Shown here piece by piece: positions 18,976 to 27,133 of a stretch of 37,180 nt of DNA. The notes under the pieces are model-generated. The model ran no database searches and was not told the origin of the DNA. It worked only from the letters and a program-made list of their open reading frames with translations. The DNA comes from a virus, in the IMG/VR virus record IMGVR_UViG_3300027969_000220, positions 1 to 37,180 of that record; one strand, given 5' to 3'. Position numbers and translations under genes: made by a program. Each line of letters starts with the position of its first letter. Position 1 is the stretch's first letter.

Positions 18976-21767
18976 TATTGCGCCCCTCCGGGTTTGTAGC
19001 TCTTGCCGTCTGTACCGTAGCCTGTCTCGATATCGCCATCAGCCGTGTGGTAATTCCCTGACCAGCCCTGACCGTCGCCGCTGAGCGTGCCAGATGCCGC
19101 CGCAGCAACCGCGTTACGTGTTGCGTTGTCCGCTTCCACGCCGGACATATACGCCGCCTGTAGGCCAAACTGGTTGGCTGTTGGCGTCAAGCCCGCCGCC
19201 TGTAACCGGCCCACTTCACTGGCCGCCGCGAACGTGTCGATGTTCACGCCCAGATTGGTTTGCACCGCCGTAATCTGGTTGTCCAGATCGGTCGTATATT
19301 TCGAGATGGAATCGGACTTTGTGTAACCGAATGAGCCGGAACCGTACTCGATTTTGTATTCTCCACGAGGTGCCGCAGGATACTGGCAGGGGTGATAGAT
19401 GATAGGCGTCTGGCTGGCGTATGGGTCGCGCCGGTTTGACAGCGTGTACTCCGTGTGGATCGGCACCACGGAGCTGCCGTGGTTCCACGTGATCGTGCAG
19501 CCGCGAATATCGGTTGTCAGCCGGTCTAGCCCGTCGCCCCGGCATGGATCCGTCCATTCCAGCCAGTAACCGCTGCCAATCAGGGGAGCGTAGCGCAGCT
19601 TGGTAGCTTGACCCTCGACTAACGTATCCTGTATCCCGGCCAAGAGTTGCGCCCCCCATTGCTTAACGACGTCTTTATCGACACCCGACACCCACTGGAG
19701 ATCGTTTACAAACTTGGTGCGTTTCAACCCGTCTTCGGTGTAGCTGGTGCCTTGATAATTTGGGGTGATCGTCGGTAGGTTCGGGTCAACGGTGTTTGCC
19801 GTGACCGTGTCGTCCGGTATTGCTACCTCCAGCGCTTTCAGGCTCACGGGGAGATAAACCTGTATATCCGAGGGTATCCCGTCGGTTGAGTTACCGCCTA
19901 TTGTCAGGTTTGCGTTTGATCCGAAACAGGTCACGACAGGCCTGTCGATAATTACGTGTTCGGTCTGTCGGTCGGTTTGGAATCCCACCAGCATCTGCTG
20001 AACCGTGCTGTTCCCAGTGCCGGGCGCTTTCACCAGCCCAGCCCCCACGGTGGTCGTTGCAATGACTCCGCCGCTGGCATCGAGCCAGACCGAAGCCGCC
20101 GGGAACGACGCCTGAACCCGCTTGGCAACGTTAGTGCCATCGGGGAGGTACTTATTGACCTTGTACCGCCGCCACGTCATCAAGCCCGGCCACCGCGTCA
20201 GCACCATGCTGAACCGCTTAAAATCGGTTTGGGATAGCACCGACGAGAGCGACGCGTAGGATGTCCCACCAGCCACCTGTTGGGTGTTGTCTACGACCGT
20301 GCGAACCTCATTGAGCGTCCATAGCCCATTGGTGGGATTCTGGCGGGTCAGCGTGATATTGCCCGCGTATTCATTAGAGTTTTGCCCTAACAGATGCTCG
20401 CCCCATGAGGCCGATATATTACTAAGCGAGCCGTTGGAAAGCGTAACCGTCTCGTTTGCCACCTGAAACAAGAAGTAACTTCCACTGGCCAGCTTGGCGT
20501 CAGTGATGTTGGCAATATAGTTGGGGTTGGGAATTGTGCCGTTCGGGTTGGCTGGATCAGGAATCGTGGGACTGACTTCGTTGATCGTGCCGGAGTTGAT
20601 CCGTGGCCGACGGTTTAAGCCCGTACCGGTGATTGTCCGGCGGGTTGTGTTTGTCCATACGCTGAGTTTCCAAGCGTCCTTGGCTTGCTGGTTGTTCGTG
20701 TATGGATCAACGACGAAGTCTTCCACCAGCTCGCCCGCCGATAGCTTTAGTATCATCGGCTGAACGTCTGGGCCGCCACGCACCACGACGCGGGAAAAGC
20801 TGCTCTGGTACGACCGCTGAATCTGGGGTAGGGGGTCGGTATCCAGCCCCATGGTGATTTTCTTGGCAGGGTTACGCTTGTTCGTGGCGTCAAAAGCCTT
20901 AGCCGTGTCCGCAAACCGGATGATCCCCATAGGCCGTTTTGGGTCGGGCGTGTTAGCTCCTGCCGGTTGCTCATAGACCGGTTCGACCCACATCGTATGG
21001 TTGGGCGCTACCGCCTGAAGGATAGCCCGGATTCCTTGCAAAAAGTCGTCGCCGTTAAACGTGACCGGTATCGGAGATCTGATTTGGGTTAAATAAGTGT
21101 CGTTCAGGAGATCGTTACGCGTTCGCTGGTCGATCCGCCACGCCTTGCGAGCCGGGTTTGTCAGGTCGATCTGTTGATACTCGTAATTCCCTAAAGCCGC
21201 CCCGATATATCGCCCGTCGGATGGATCGACCAGCTTTGCCAGCTTGTCAAAATGGTCGCAGGTCGTCGGTTCTTCCAATATCAATAAAAACATCTGGGCC
21301 AGATTTAAGTCAGCGTAACCCGCGTCATAATTTGGGTCAGTCGTTGCCAGATTGAACGTGATTGTTCCGGTGCCATCAAACGGAGAAACGATTGGCCACT
21401 GGCTCGCGAGATAATCCAGCCCCAAGGCTTCGTAGCCGTACACCCAGCCCATATCGCCGTTGTTGGCCGTTCGTCTGTGCATTTGGCCAAGAAATACCAT
21501 CTTCCACCACGCGGTGGTTGGCATTGCTGTTATAGGTGCAGACGGGTCAGGTGGAACATATCCTGCTGTAACTGTGCCGTCGTCGATCCATAGCGCCACC
21601 GTCTTGTTAATCCACAAATCGACCGGAATCGGGTAAATCGGTTCTTGCGTAAAAGTCAGGCTGGAAACTTCGTCCTTGATCCACGGTGTCACGGAATTGA
21701 TTCGAATCCCGGCTGCCGTCAGGTCAATGTACTTGCCGTCAATCCAAAGCTGGACGTCGCGTATCAT
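18975..21767 (-). CDS. Tail tip / hub protein (930 aa)
   Basis: A 930-residue protein directly after the tape measure gene (TAATG overlap), the usual place of the tail hub or tip protein of long-tailed phages. The N-terminal ~300 residues resemble hub domains (MIRDVQLWIDGKYIDLTAAGIRI, VALWIDDGTVTAGYV, KMVFLGQMHRRTANNGDMGWVYGYEA). Then comes a long beta-rich body with Asn/Thr/Gly turns and a helical C-terminal region (SISKYTTDLDNQITAVQTNLG, AAYMSGVEADNATRNAVAAAASG) ending in a Gly-rich tail. Role: closing the tail end, contacting fibres and opening on adsorption. Assignment is by position, size and general pattern. Confidence 0.8.
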   Translation of the reverse strand: MIRDVQLWIDGKYIDLTAAGIRINSVTPWIKDEVSSLTFTQEPIYPIPVDLWINKTVALWIDDGTVTAGYVPPDPSAPITAMPTTAWWKMVFLGQMHRRTANNGDMGWVYGYEALGLDYLASQWPIVSPFDGTGTITFNLATTDPNYDAGYADLNLAQMFLLILEEPTTCDHFDKLAKLVDPSDGRYIGAALGNYEYQQIDLTNPARKAWRIDQRTRNDLLNDTYLTQIRSPIPVTFNGDDFLQGIRAILQAVAPNHTMWVEPVYEQPAGANTPDPKRPMGIIRFADTAKAFDATNKRNPAKKITMGLDTDPLPQIQRSYQSSFSRVVVRGGPDVQPMILKLSAGELVEDFVVDPYTNNQQAKDAWKLSVWTNTTRRTITGTGLNRRPRINSGTINEVSPTIPDPANPNGTIPNPNYIANITDAKLASGSYFLFQVANETVTLSNGSLSNISASWGEHLLGQNSNEYAGNITLTRQNPTNGLWTLNEVRTVVDNTQQVAGGTSYASLSSVLSQTDFKRFSMVLTRWPGLMTWRRYKVNKYLPDGTNVAKRVQASFPAASVWLDASGGVIATTTVGAGLVKAPGTGNSTVQQMLVGFQTDRQTEHVIIDRPVVTCFGSNANLTIGGNSTDGIPSDIQVYLPVSLKALEVAIPDDTVTANTVDPNLPTITPNYQGTSYTEDGLKRTKFVNDLQWVSGVDKDVVKQWGAQLLAGIQDTLVEGQATKLRYAPLIGSGYWLEWTDPCRGDGLDRLTTDIRGCTITWNHGSSVVPIHTEYTLSNRRDPYASQTPIIYHPCQYPAAPRGEYKIEYGSGSFGYTKSDSISKYTTDLDNQITAVQTNLGVNIDTFAAASEVGRLQAAGLTPTANQFGLQAAYMSGVEADNATRNAVAAAASGTLSGDGQGWSGNYHTADGDIETGYGTDGKSYKPGGAQ

Positions 21768-23848
21768 TATCGCCTCCCTGCGTTGAACTGCCGCCCCGGC
21801 ATACCGACCTGACCGGCCATGTTCTGGGCCATCATCCGCGACAGCTCCAGCATGGTGCCTTCAATCTGCTGGAACTTCTGGAGCGTGACCTGACCATTTT
21901 GGGCGACTGCCCGAACCATTTTATCTCCAGCGTTGGCGACTTCTTTGGTGTTTTCTTCAGTCTTTTCGCCTGCTGGCGTCCTGTTGTTTTCTGCTGCCGG
22001 TGCGACCGACCTCATGCCACGTCGCTGGGGCACCCGTTGCCGACCGGCGTTGCCGATGTCCCTGAGTCCCGCCGCCTGCTCGTTCTCATCCATGCCACGC
22101 CTAGCCATTCTGGCCCGAAGCTCTGCCGCCTGAGCGCCTGCCACGCGATCACGGGCTTCCTGCCTCATTCGCCCGTTGGGCATACGTGCCGCCGCTTGCT
22201 CCTGCTGTTGCGCTAATCCCTCTGGCGTTAAACCTTCCTGCTGCATGAAGTTGTCGAGCCGTTTCTTACGGCCCGCTTCCAATGCTTCGTTCTTGTCTTT
22301 TTCGACTTTGGCATCAATGATCTTTCTCTGGGCGACCCGTTCCGCTTCCCGTTCTTCAGCTTGACGCTGAGCCGCTACGTTATTTCGGAACGCCTGTTCC
22401 GGTGGCCCGATACCAGCCAGCCGCTTTTGTTCCTTTTCCTCTTCCATTTCCCGCTTTTCGCGTTCAAGCCGCTTTTCCCGCCACTTGGCGTGAACCTCTT
22501 GAGCCTCCTTGTCCGCCTTGACTTCGGCTTCATATTCGGCAAAATCTTTATCCGCCGCCGCAATCTGGGCCAGTGCTTTCTTGTCGCCCCTTGCCGCCGC
22601 CGCCATTGTTCCGGCTGCCATTTCCTTGGAACGGTCGATGGTTTCTTTGTCGTCTGACTTGCGGCGATTGTTTATTTGGTTGCGTGCGAAATCTTTACGC
22701 ATGTCTTCCGACATTGTGCTAACGTCGAAACCCAATAAAGTCGTTCCCTTGAACGCTCCATTACGTTCCAGTGCGTTCATCTCCTGATCGACTAGCTCTT
22801 GGCGTGCTTTCTCTCGCATATCTTTGGCCAGTGCGTCCTGTTTAGCTCTAGCCGCGTCGCCACCTTGACCCTCGATATATTCTTTGTACGTCGCGCCCCG
22901 TTCTTTTTCGGGGGCACCCTCATCAATCTTGTCCAGCATTGCCTCGCCCGCGTTTCGGTCAGCACGATCTTTAGCGGTTTCTTTTTGTAACTCTTTCCAC
23001 TCCTTACCTTTGGCAATAAGTTTATCAAACGCTTCGTTGGATTGCGTCCATGTTTGCCACATGGACGTGCCAAATTCAGTAGCGCTTTCTTTCATATCAT
23101 TGGTTAGCCGCTCAAACTCGCCACTGTCAGCCACGTATTTAGTGATAAATTCTTCCCATACCTCGCCCAGCTCTTTTAATGGTATCTTGGTATCTTTAAG
23201 CAATGGTCCTAAAATTTTAAAGGCTTCATTTACAGCCAACCCAGCAATAGCAAGCGTACCCGCTGTACCAGCCGCCACTCCAAAGGCTTCCGCCAGCATT
23301 GGAATATTGTTTAAAATGGCAGAGAAACCGCCCTGATACAAGTCTTGTAGCGCGTAAGATAGCTGTATGATACCGCGACCATTCCCGCCAGCTCCACCAG
23401 CCGCCCCAGCCCCACCAGCTCCGCCACCGCCACCACCGCCACCACCAGCCGCGTTCTGGGCCGCGTTGCCAAGATTGTTGAGCTGAGCCGCCGCCTGTGC
23501 CGCCGCTTGCCCCGCATGAGTGACCGCCACGGTAGTTTGAACCGCCGCCGAAGCCGCCCCCGCCATTGCCGTGGTTGCCTGAAATGACGCTTGACCCACT
23601 TGGGTAACCGCCACCGCCGTGGTCGTGGCCGCCGTCCCCACCGCCGCCACCGCTGGGGCCGCCGTTGTGGCCGCCGTTGTAGTCTGGCCCACTGCTTTGG
23701 CAGTTGTGGTCGCTGCCGTGGTCACCTTGGCCAACGAAGCATCTGTAGCCCCCATAGCGCTCGTGAGGGCTAACATCTCTTTCTTTAGCGCTTCGATGTC
23801 TTGGACGCCGGTAACGTCCAAGACTAAGCGAACGGTTTCATCTGCCAT
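21767..23848 (-). CDS. Tape measure protein
   Basis: A 693-residue protein. The N-terminus (VRLVLDVTGVQDIEALKKEMLALTSAMG) is like tape measure proteins. There follows a long Ala/Thr/Val heptad-like tract (residues ~45-130, repeats around TTAATTAAPAVAAV), a Gly-only stretch of about nine residues, a hydrophobic segment (AEAFGVAAGTAGTLAIAGLAV) and a very long charged helical region (residues ~230-600, rich in Glu, Lys and Arg). It would set the tail length; at about 1.5 angstrom per residue (family rule) this predicts a tail near 100 nm. Start ATG at 23848 with AAGGAT upstream. Confidence 0.88.
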   Translation of the reverse strand: MADETVRLVLDVTGVQDIEALKKEMLALTSAMGATDASLAKVTTAATTTAKAVGQTTTAATTAAPAVAAVGTAATTTAVAVTQVGQASFQATTAMAGAASAAVQTTVAVTHAGQAAAQAAAQLNNLGNAAQNAAGGGGGGGGGAGGAGAAGGAGGNGRGIIQLSYALQDLYQGGFSAILNNIPMLAEAFGVAAGTAGTLAIAGLAVNEAFKILGPLLKDTKIPLKELGEVWEEFITKYVADSGEFERLTNDMKESATEFGTSMWQTWTQSNEAFDKLIAKGKEWKELQKETAKDRADRNAGEAMLDKIDEGAPEKERGATYKEYIEGQGGDAARAKQDALAKDMREKARQELVDQEMNALERNGAFKGTTLLGFDVSTMSEDMRKDFARNQINNRRKSDDKETIDRSKEMAAGTMAAAARGDKKALAQIAAADKDFAEYEAEVKADKEAQEVHAKWREKRLEREKREMEEEKEQKRLAGIGPPEQAFRNNVAAQRQAEEREAERVAQRKIIDAKVEKDKNEALEAGRKKRLDNFMQQEGLTPEGLAQQQEQAAARMPNGRMRQEARDRVAGAQAAELRARMARRGMDENEQAAGLRDIGNAGRQRVPQRRGMRSVAPAAENNRTPAGEKTEENTKEVANAGDKMVRAVAQNGQVTLQKFQQIEGTMLELSRMMAQNMAGQVGMPGRQFNAGRR

Positions 23849-23858
23849 GGTAGGATCC

Positions 23859-24899
23859 TTAAGCGGTGTAAGAAACCTTCATATCCCAATCTGTACAGTC
23901 GTAATTGGGCCGAAGTACCGCGTTCTGGGTGCTGAATTCGGTCGCTGATAGATTGTCAGTCAGGGACTGAAACACCATGCCCATCCATTCAAAAGTCGTA
24001 TTTCCCGCCACTGCTGGCGAGACTACGGTATCCTGCAAAACCAGCGTGCTTTTGGCGTACTTCACGGAATCCATGCCGTCGATGATTTTGCAATATTTTG
24101 TCTTGTAATCCCACGAATCAATGTCTATCGTGATCGACATCTGCGGAGTCCAACCGGTTTGAACCATGTTGGTGATTGTGGCTCCTTTGTTCATCCGCGA
24201 ACTCATCTGGTGCTGAATTTCCACCGACCACGAACGAATAATCTTATCCAGTACGATGGGGGTAGCTCCGCCGGAGTCCAGAGACAGCGTTGACTTGCTC
24301 CATCGGTACGGCTTCTTTGGTATGTAATCACCGGTACACAATGGAGCCACAAAACCGCTCACTTCTGAAGTCGGTATCTCAATTCGCGTCGAACCTTGCC
24401 AGTTTACCGACAAGGTCACTGGAGCGCGTTGGCCTTCACTTGAGCTGGTCAACGTTGCTGATGTGAACTTGCAGCCTGTAATTCGATCCGTCCATTGAAT
24501 ATTTCCGTTAACCGACATATAGCGGTCAACTTGGTAGCTCGGCAAGTCTTGAACCTTGAACGGGTTATTGGTTGACGCGACCGTCGGTTCCAAAACGGCT
24601 TCCTTCCAGAATTTTGCCTGTTCGTGAAACAAAAGCGTCTGGAATTGTCCGCCGATGGTGTATTGATCGGCACCGGTCAAACGGTTGGTCACGCCTCGGT
24701 TTGGTACGACAGACTGGTGGTTCCAAACGGAAAACACTTGATTGATAGCGGGAACCTGAACGCCAAAGTCGAGCCAAATAAAATCTTGGTTTAGCGTTGG
24801 CGCGGGTGTCGTGATCGCTCCGCTGTTGTAGCCGCCGGAAGTGGTGCCGTTAGAGGTCACAACCGGCTTTTCTTTGGTGATCTTGATGTAGCACTGCAT
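23859..24899 (-). CDS. Tail tube protein (346 aa)
   Basis: About 346 residues from the ATG at 24899 with AAGGGA nine bases upstream; a TTG at 24908 is in frame but overlaps the previous stop. The protein is beta-rich with few charged runs (FIWLDFGVQVPAINQVFSVWN, GCKFTSATLTSSSEGQRAPVTLSVNW, SWSVEIQHQMSSRM, QMSITIDIDSW), as in tail tube subunits. The gene lies between a tail-terminator-like gene and the tape measure, the standard place for the major tail protein. It is longer than the usual 150-250 residues and may include an extra surface domain. Confidence 0.75.
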   Translation of the reverse strand: MQCYIKITKEKPVVTSNGTTSGGYNSGAITTPAPTLNQDFIWLDFGVQVPAINQVFSVWNHQSVVPNRGVTNRLTGADQYTIGGQFQTLLFHEQAKFWKEAVLEPTVASTNNPFKVQDLPSYQVDRYMSVNGNIQWTDRITGCKFTSATLTSSSEGQRAPVTLSVNWQGSTRIEIPTSEVSGFVAPLCTGDYIPKKPYRWSKSTLSLDSGGATPIVLDKIIRSWSVEIQHQMSSRMNKGATITNMVQTGWTPQMSITIDIDSWDYKTKYCKIIDGMDSVKYAKSTLVLQDTVVSPAVAGNTTFEWMGMVFQSLTDNLSATEFSTQNAVLRPNYDCTDWDMKVSYTA

Positions 24900-24901
24900 A
24901 G

Positions 24902-25393
24902 TTAGCAATCCCTTATAGCTAGTGAAACGGATAGAACTGCGGTAGAGATTAATGCACGGGAATCAAAGTTTGGGGTGTAGGTAATCGCGGCCTGCTGCCA
25001 CAACATATTTCGATAGACGATGTTAGGAACAGCAGTTAGTGCCGATGCCAGCCACTCGTCCTTGTGTACGTTCATACATTTGCGTAGCGCTGACCAGAGG
25101 TTCATGAGGTCGCCGTGATAGCCCTGAGCCACCTCAAGCACAAATCCGATCTGGATCGTGTGAAGGTCGCCCAGCATGTTTTGGGGCACTATTGAGCCAG
25201 CTCCGGCTTCAATCCTGATTGCCGGAAGTTTTTGGATCGGTGCCGGTGCAAAGTTGAAGGGTGTATGATGCCACGACTGAACGACACTTTTTAAAACCGG
25301 GTCGTCGGTTACGCGGGCAATAACGAGTTCATAGATCAATAGTTCCGGGGACTTGTCAAGTGGTAAAGTCGATGTGACTTTTGGTATTGGCAT
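24902..25393 (-). CDS. Tail terminator-like protein (163 aa)
   Basis: A 163-residue protein with the alpha/beta pattern of tail terminators or neck proteins: an N-terminal helix (KSPELLIYELVIARVTDD), strands LPAIRIEAG and TIQIGFVLEVAQ, helix LMNLWSALRKCM and a final pair of strands. The ATG overlaps the upstream stop by one base (TAATG). Placed immediately before the tail tube gene, it probably caps the tail tube and joins it to the head. Assignment is by position and fold pattern. Confidence 0.65.
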   Translation of the reverse strand: MPIPKVTSTLPLDKSPELLIYELVIARVTDDPVLKSVVQSWHHTPFNFAPAPIQKLPAIRIEAGAGSIVPQNMLGDLHTIQIGFVLEVAQGYHGDLMNLWSALRKCMNVHKDEWLASALTAVPNIVYRNMLWQQAAITYTPNFDSRALISTAVLSVSLAIRDC

Positions 25394-26136
25394 TAGCGCG
25401 GCCTCCGTCTTGGCAGGATGCCTGTAAAGTCAGGGATATGACCAGCTTTCTGGAAGTACTCGCGTTGCTCGGTCATGACTTCCTCAATCCATTTCCGCAA
25501 GTCTTCTCTGGCTCGCTTCTTGCCCCATGCACGCAAACCACACATATTTCGACGTGGTAGATTCTTGCCACGTCCTACACCAATCATACCAAATAAGGCT
25601 CCTGATGTTGTAGCAGTTGTGGTGGAGTTAAAGTGAAATGGCAAAAACGGTACGCCGGAACGGCTTGTGACGTCCACCCAACTTCCTTCCACGCCAAACT
25701 GGTTATTTGTGCCCATGATCGGGCTGATAAGGTAATTACTGATAATCCGGCTGGCCATTCCCCTTGGAGCAAGTGGTGGCCCGCCAAGCTGCTTGTACTG
25801 TTTGGTTGTCAGGTTGGCTGACCCGCCCGGCTTAAATCCATCTTTGGGCATACCGGAAATATTTACCTTCCAATCCTGCCCGCCAAACGGATTGGGCACA
25901 AACTTCACGTAGGTTGGCCGGTCGTAGCCTGCCTGCGTAAAGCTGCGCCGGTAGATCGTAGCAGTCACTGGCTTGTCGTCTTTATCTGTGCCTGCCAGAA
26001 CGCCTTTTCGGTTGTCCTGAACGAGGGTATTTGCCCACGATTCCATCAGGCTGCCCACGTAATTTTGGACGGTTCCCAACGAAGTGACAAACGCCGTTTC
26101 TCGAGCAAACGAGCCTGTGACGCTGGCGTCGATCAT
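25393..26136 (-). CDS. Virion structural protein of unknown type (247 aa)
   Basis: About 247 residues from the ATG at 26136, which overlaps the preceding stop (ATGA); the open frame further upstream is a shadow of that gene. It contains VQNYVGSLMESWANTLVQDN at the start, a Gly/Pro/Asn-rich middle (GGQDWKVNISGMPKDGFKPG) and a basic Arg-rich C-terminus (KKRAREDLRKWIEEVMTEQREYFQKAG, ending RRRPR). No family recognised. Neighbours are head-tail joining genes, so a neck or minor head role is likely. Confidence 0.65.
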   Translation of the reverse strand: MIDASVTGSFARETAFVTSLGTVQNYVGSLMESWANTLVQDNRKGVLAGTDKDDKPVTATIYRRSFTQAGYDRPTYVKFVPNPFGGQDWKVNISGMPKDGFKPGGSANLTTKQYKQLGGPPLAPRGMASRIISNYLISPIMGTNNQFGVEGSWVDVTSRSGVPFLPFHFNSTTTATTSGALFGMIGVGRGKNLPRRNMCGLRAWGKKRAREDLRKWIEEVMTEQREYFQKAGHIPDFTGILPRRRPR

Positions 26137-26894
26137 CGTCGTTTCTTCTTTCGGCGGTTGAAGTTGGTGCCAATAAATAGCCCTGTGCCCGGCCCCGTTG
26201 CCACCGCTGGGCCGCCTGTTGCAAAACCGGTGCCGGTGTTCACGACTCGGTTTTGATAGTCGTACTGCATAGTTTGGACGCCCAGCTTGGCCCAGTCCGC
26301 CTGTGTGGTGGGTCGCGTCAACATCGGATCGAAAGGAATCGGTGCCACGGTACCGCCGTTGGTCGTTAGCTCCGATTGGACAGGTGGAACAAACCCAGCC
26401 CGCCATGCCTCAATGGATCGCCGCGATATCTCGGCCCGACCTTTGGGCGATATCCCGAACACGTTCCGCACGGGTAGCCGACCGACGCACTTCCCACCCC
26501 GCTTGAGAACGGCCCCGCGCCGGTGGTAGTCAAGGATCCTGCCCCAGTCCATTGCCCAGTAAAATGTGACTTTTACGCCCATGGTGATTGTGCGTAACAG
26601 CCGACGCGTTCGAGACATTGCTCTATGAGGCATGAGTGGGTCGCCGTCCAGAATCCGGCCAGACCGGTAGCGGAGCTTTCTAGCCCGAACAGGTCTGAGC
26701 TTACGCCCGGCATGGTCAAGCCCCTGCGATAGTTCCCTCTGTTTTACCTCCATTGCAATACGTGCCGCTGTCCGCCAGAACTCTTTGCGACGCTCCGGGG
26801 AGGCGTTGGCAAGTTCTGGCGGGACATCAATATCAGGGGTGAATGTCAACGGGAGCTTTCCCGGTGCGACGACAGATCGGCATGGTGCTGGCAT
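26133..26894 (-). CDS. Virion morphogenesis / tail completion-like protein (253 aa)
   Basis: A 253-residue basic protein (ATG at 26894, TAATG overlap with the 79-aa gene). It resembles the layout of phage virion morphogenesis (Mu gpG / tail completion S) proteins: a helical N-terminal part (ASPERRKEFWRTAARIAMEVKQRELS), a GLDHAGRKLRPVRARKLRYRSGRILDGDPL segment comparable to the 'G..W..L.p.T...K......iL..tG.L' pattern, then strands (TITMGVKVTFYWAMDWGRI). The C-terminus is Gly-rich and ends in RRKKKRR. The gene lies before the tail terminator gene. Family assignment is tentative. Confidence 0.6.
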   Translation of the reverse strand: MPAPCRSVVAPGKLPLTFTPDIDVPPELANASPERRKEFWRTAARIAMEVKQRELSQGLDHAGRKLRPVRARKLRYRSGRILDGDPLMPHRAMSRTRRLLRTITMGVKVTFYWAMDWGRILDYHRRGAVLKRGGKCVGRLPVRNVFGISPKGRAEISRRSIEAWRAGFVPPVQSELTTNGGTVAPIPFDPMLTRPTTQADWAKLGVQTMQYDYQNRVVNTGTGFATGGPAVATGPGTGLFIGTNFNRRKKKRR

Positions 26895-27133
26895 TATTTA
26901 CGCCTGTACTTGGAGACATCCATCTTGCCGCCGCCCGCTTCGCCGGATGGACGTTTGAACCTCGCCTTGGGCGAACCGTCCCAGTTGTATTTCTCCGGTT
27001 CATTCATCATCTCTTGCGGAGCTGACCCATGCATGACTTGCCAAGGGAACCCCGTTTCCTTGGCGAGCTTTTTCAATATCTCGATATGGTCGCGGTCGCT
27101 TGGACCATTATCTGTATATTCCATAGTGCCCAT
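26894..27133 (-). CDS. Small hydrophilic late protein (79 aa)
   Basis: A 79-residue protein starting at 27133 or at the second ATG at 27124 (MEYTD), with AAGGG upstream. It is hydrophilic (DRDHIEILKKLAKETGFPWQV) with a disordered basic C-terminus (PKARFKRPSGEAGGGKMDVSKYRRK). It overlaps the end of the 774-aa gene by 26 bases and the next gene by one. No family recognised; probably a minor head or joining protein. Confidence 0.65.
   Translation of the reverse strand: MGTMEYTDNGPSDRDHIEILKKLAKETGFPWQVMHGSAPQEMMNEPEKYNWDGSPKARFKRPSGEAGGGKMDVSKYRRK

Noticed and set aside
23380-23760. GCC/ACC-rich repeat tract as a regulatory repeat
   Set aside because: It encodes the Ala/Thr-rich and Gly-rich parts of the tape measure protein and keeps its reading frame; normal for this protein family.
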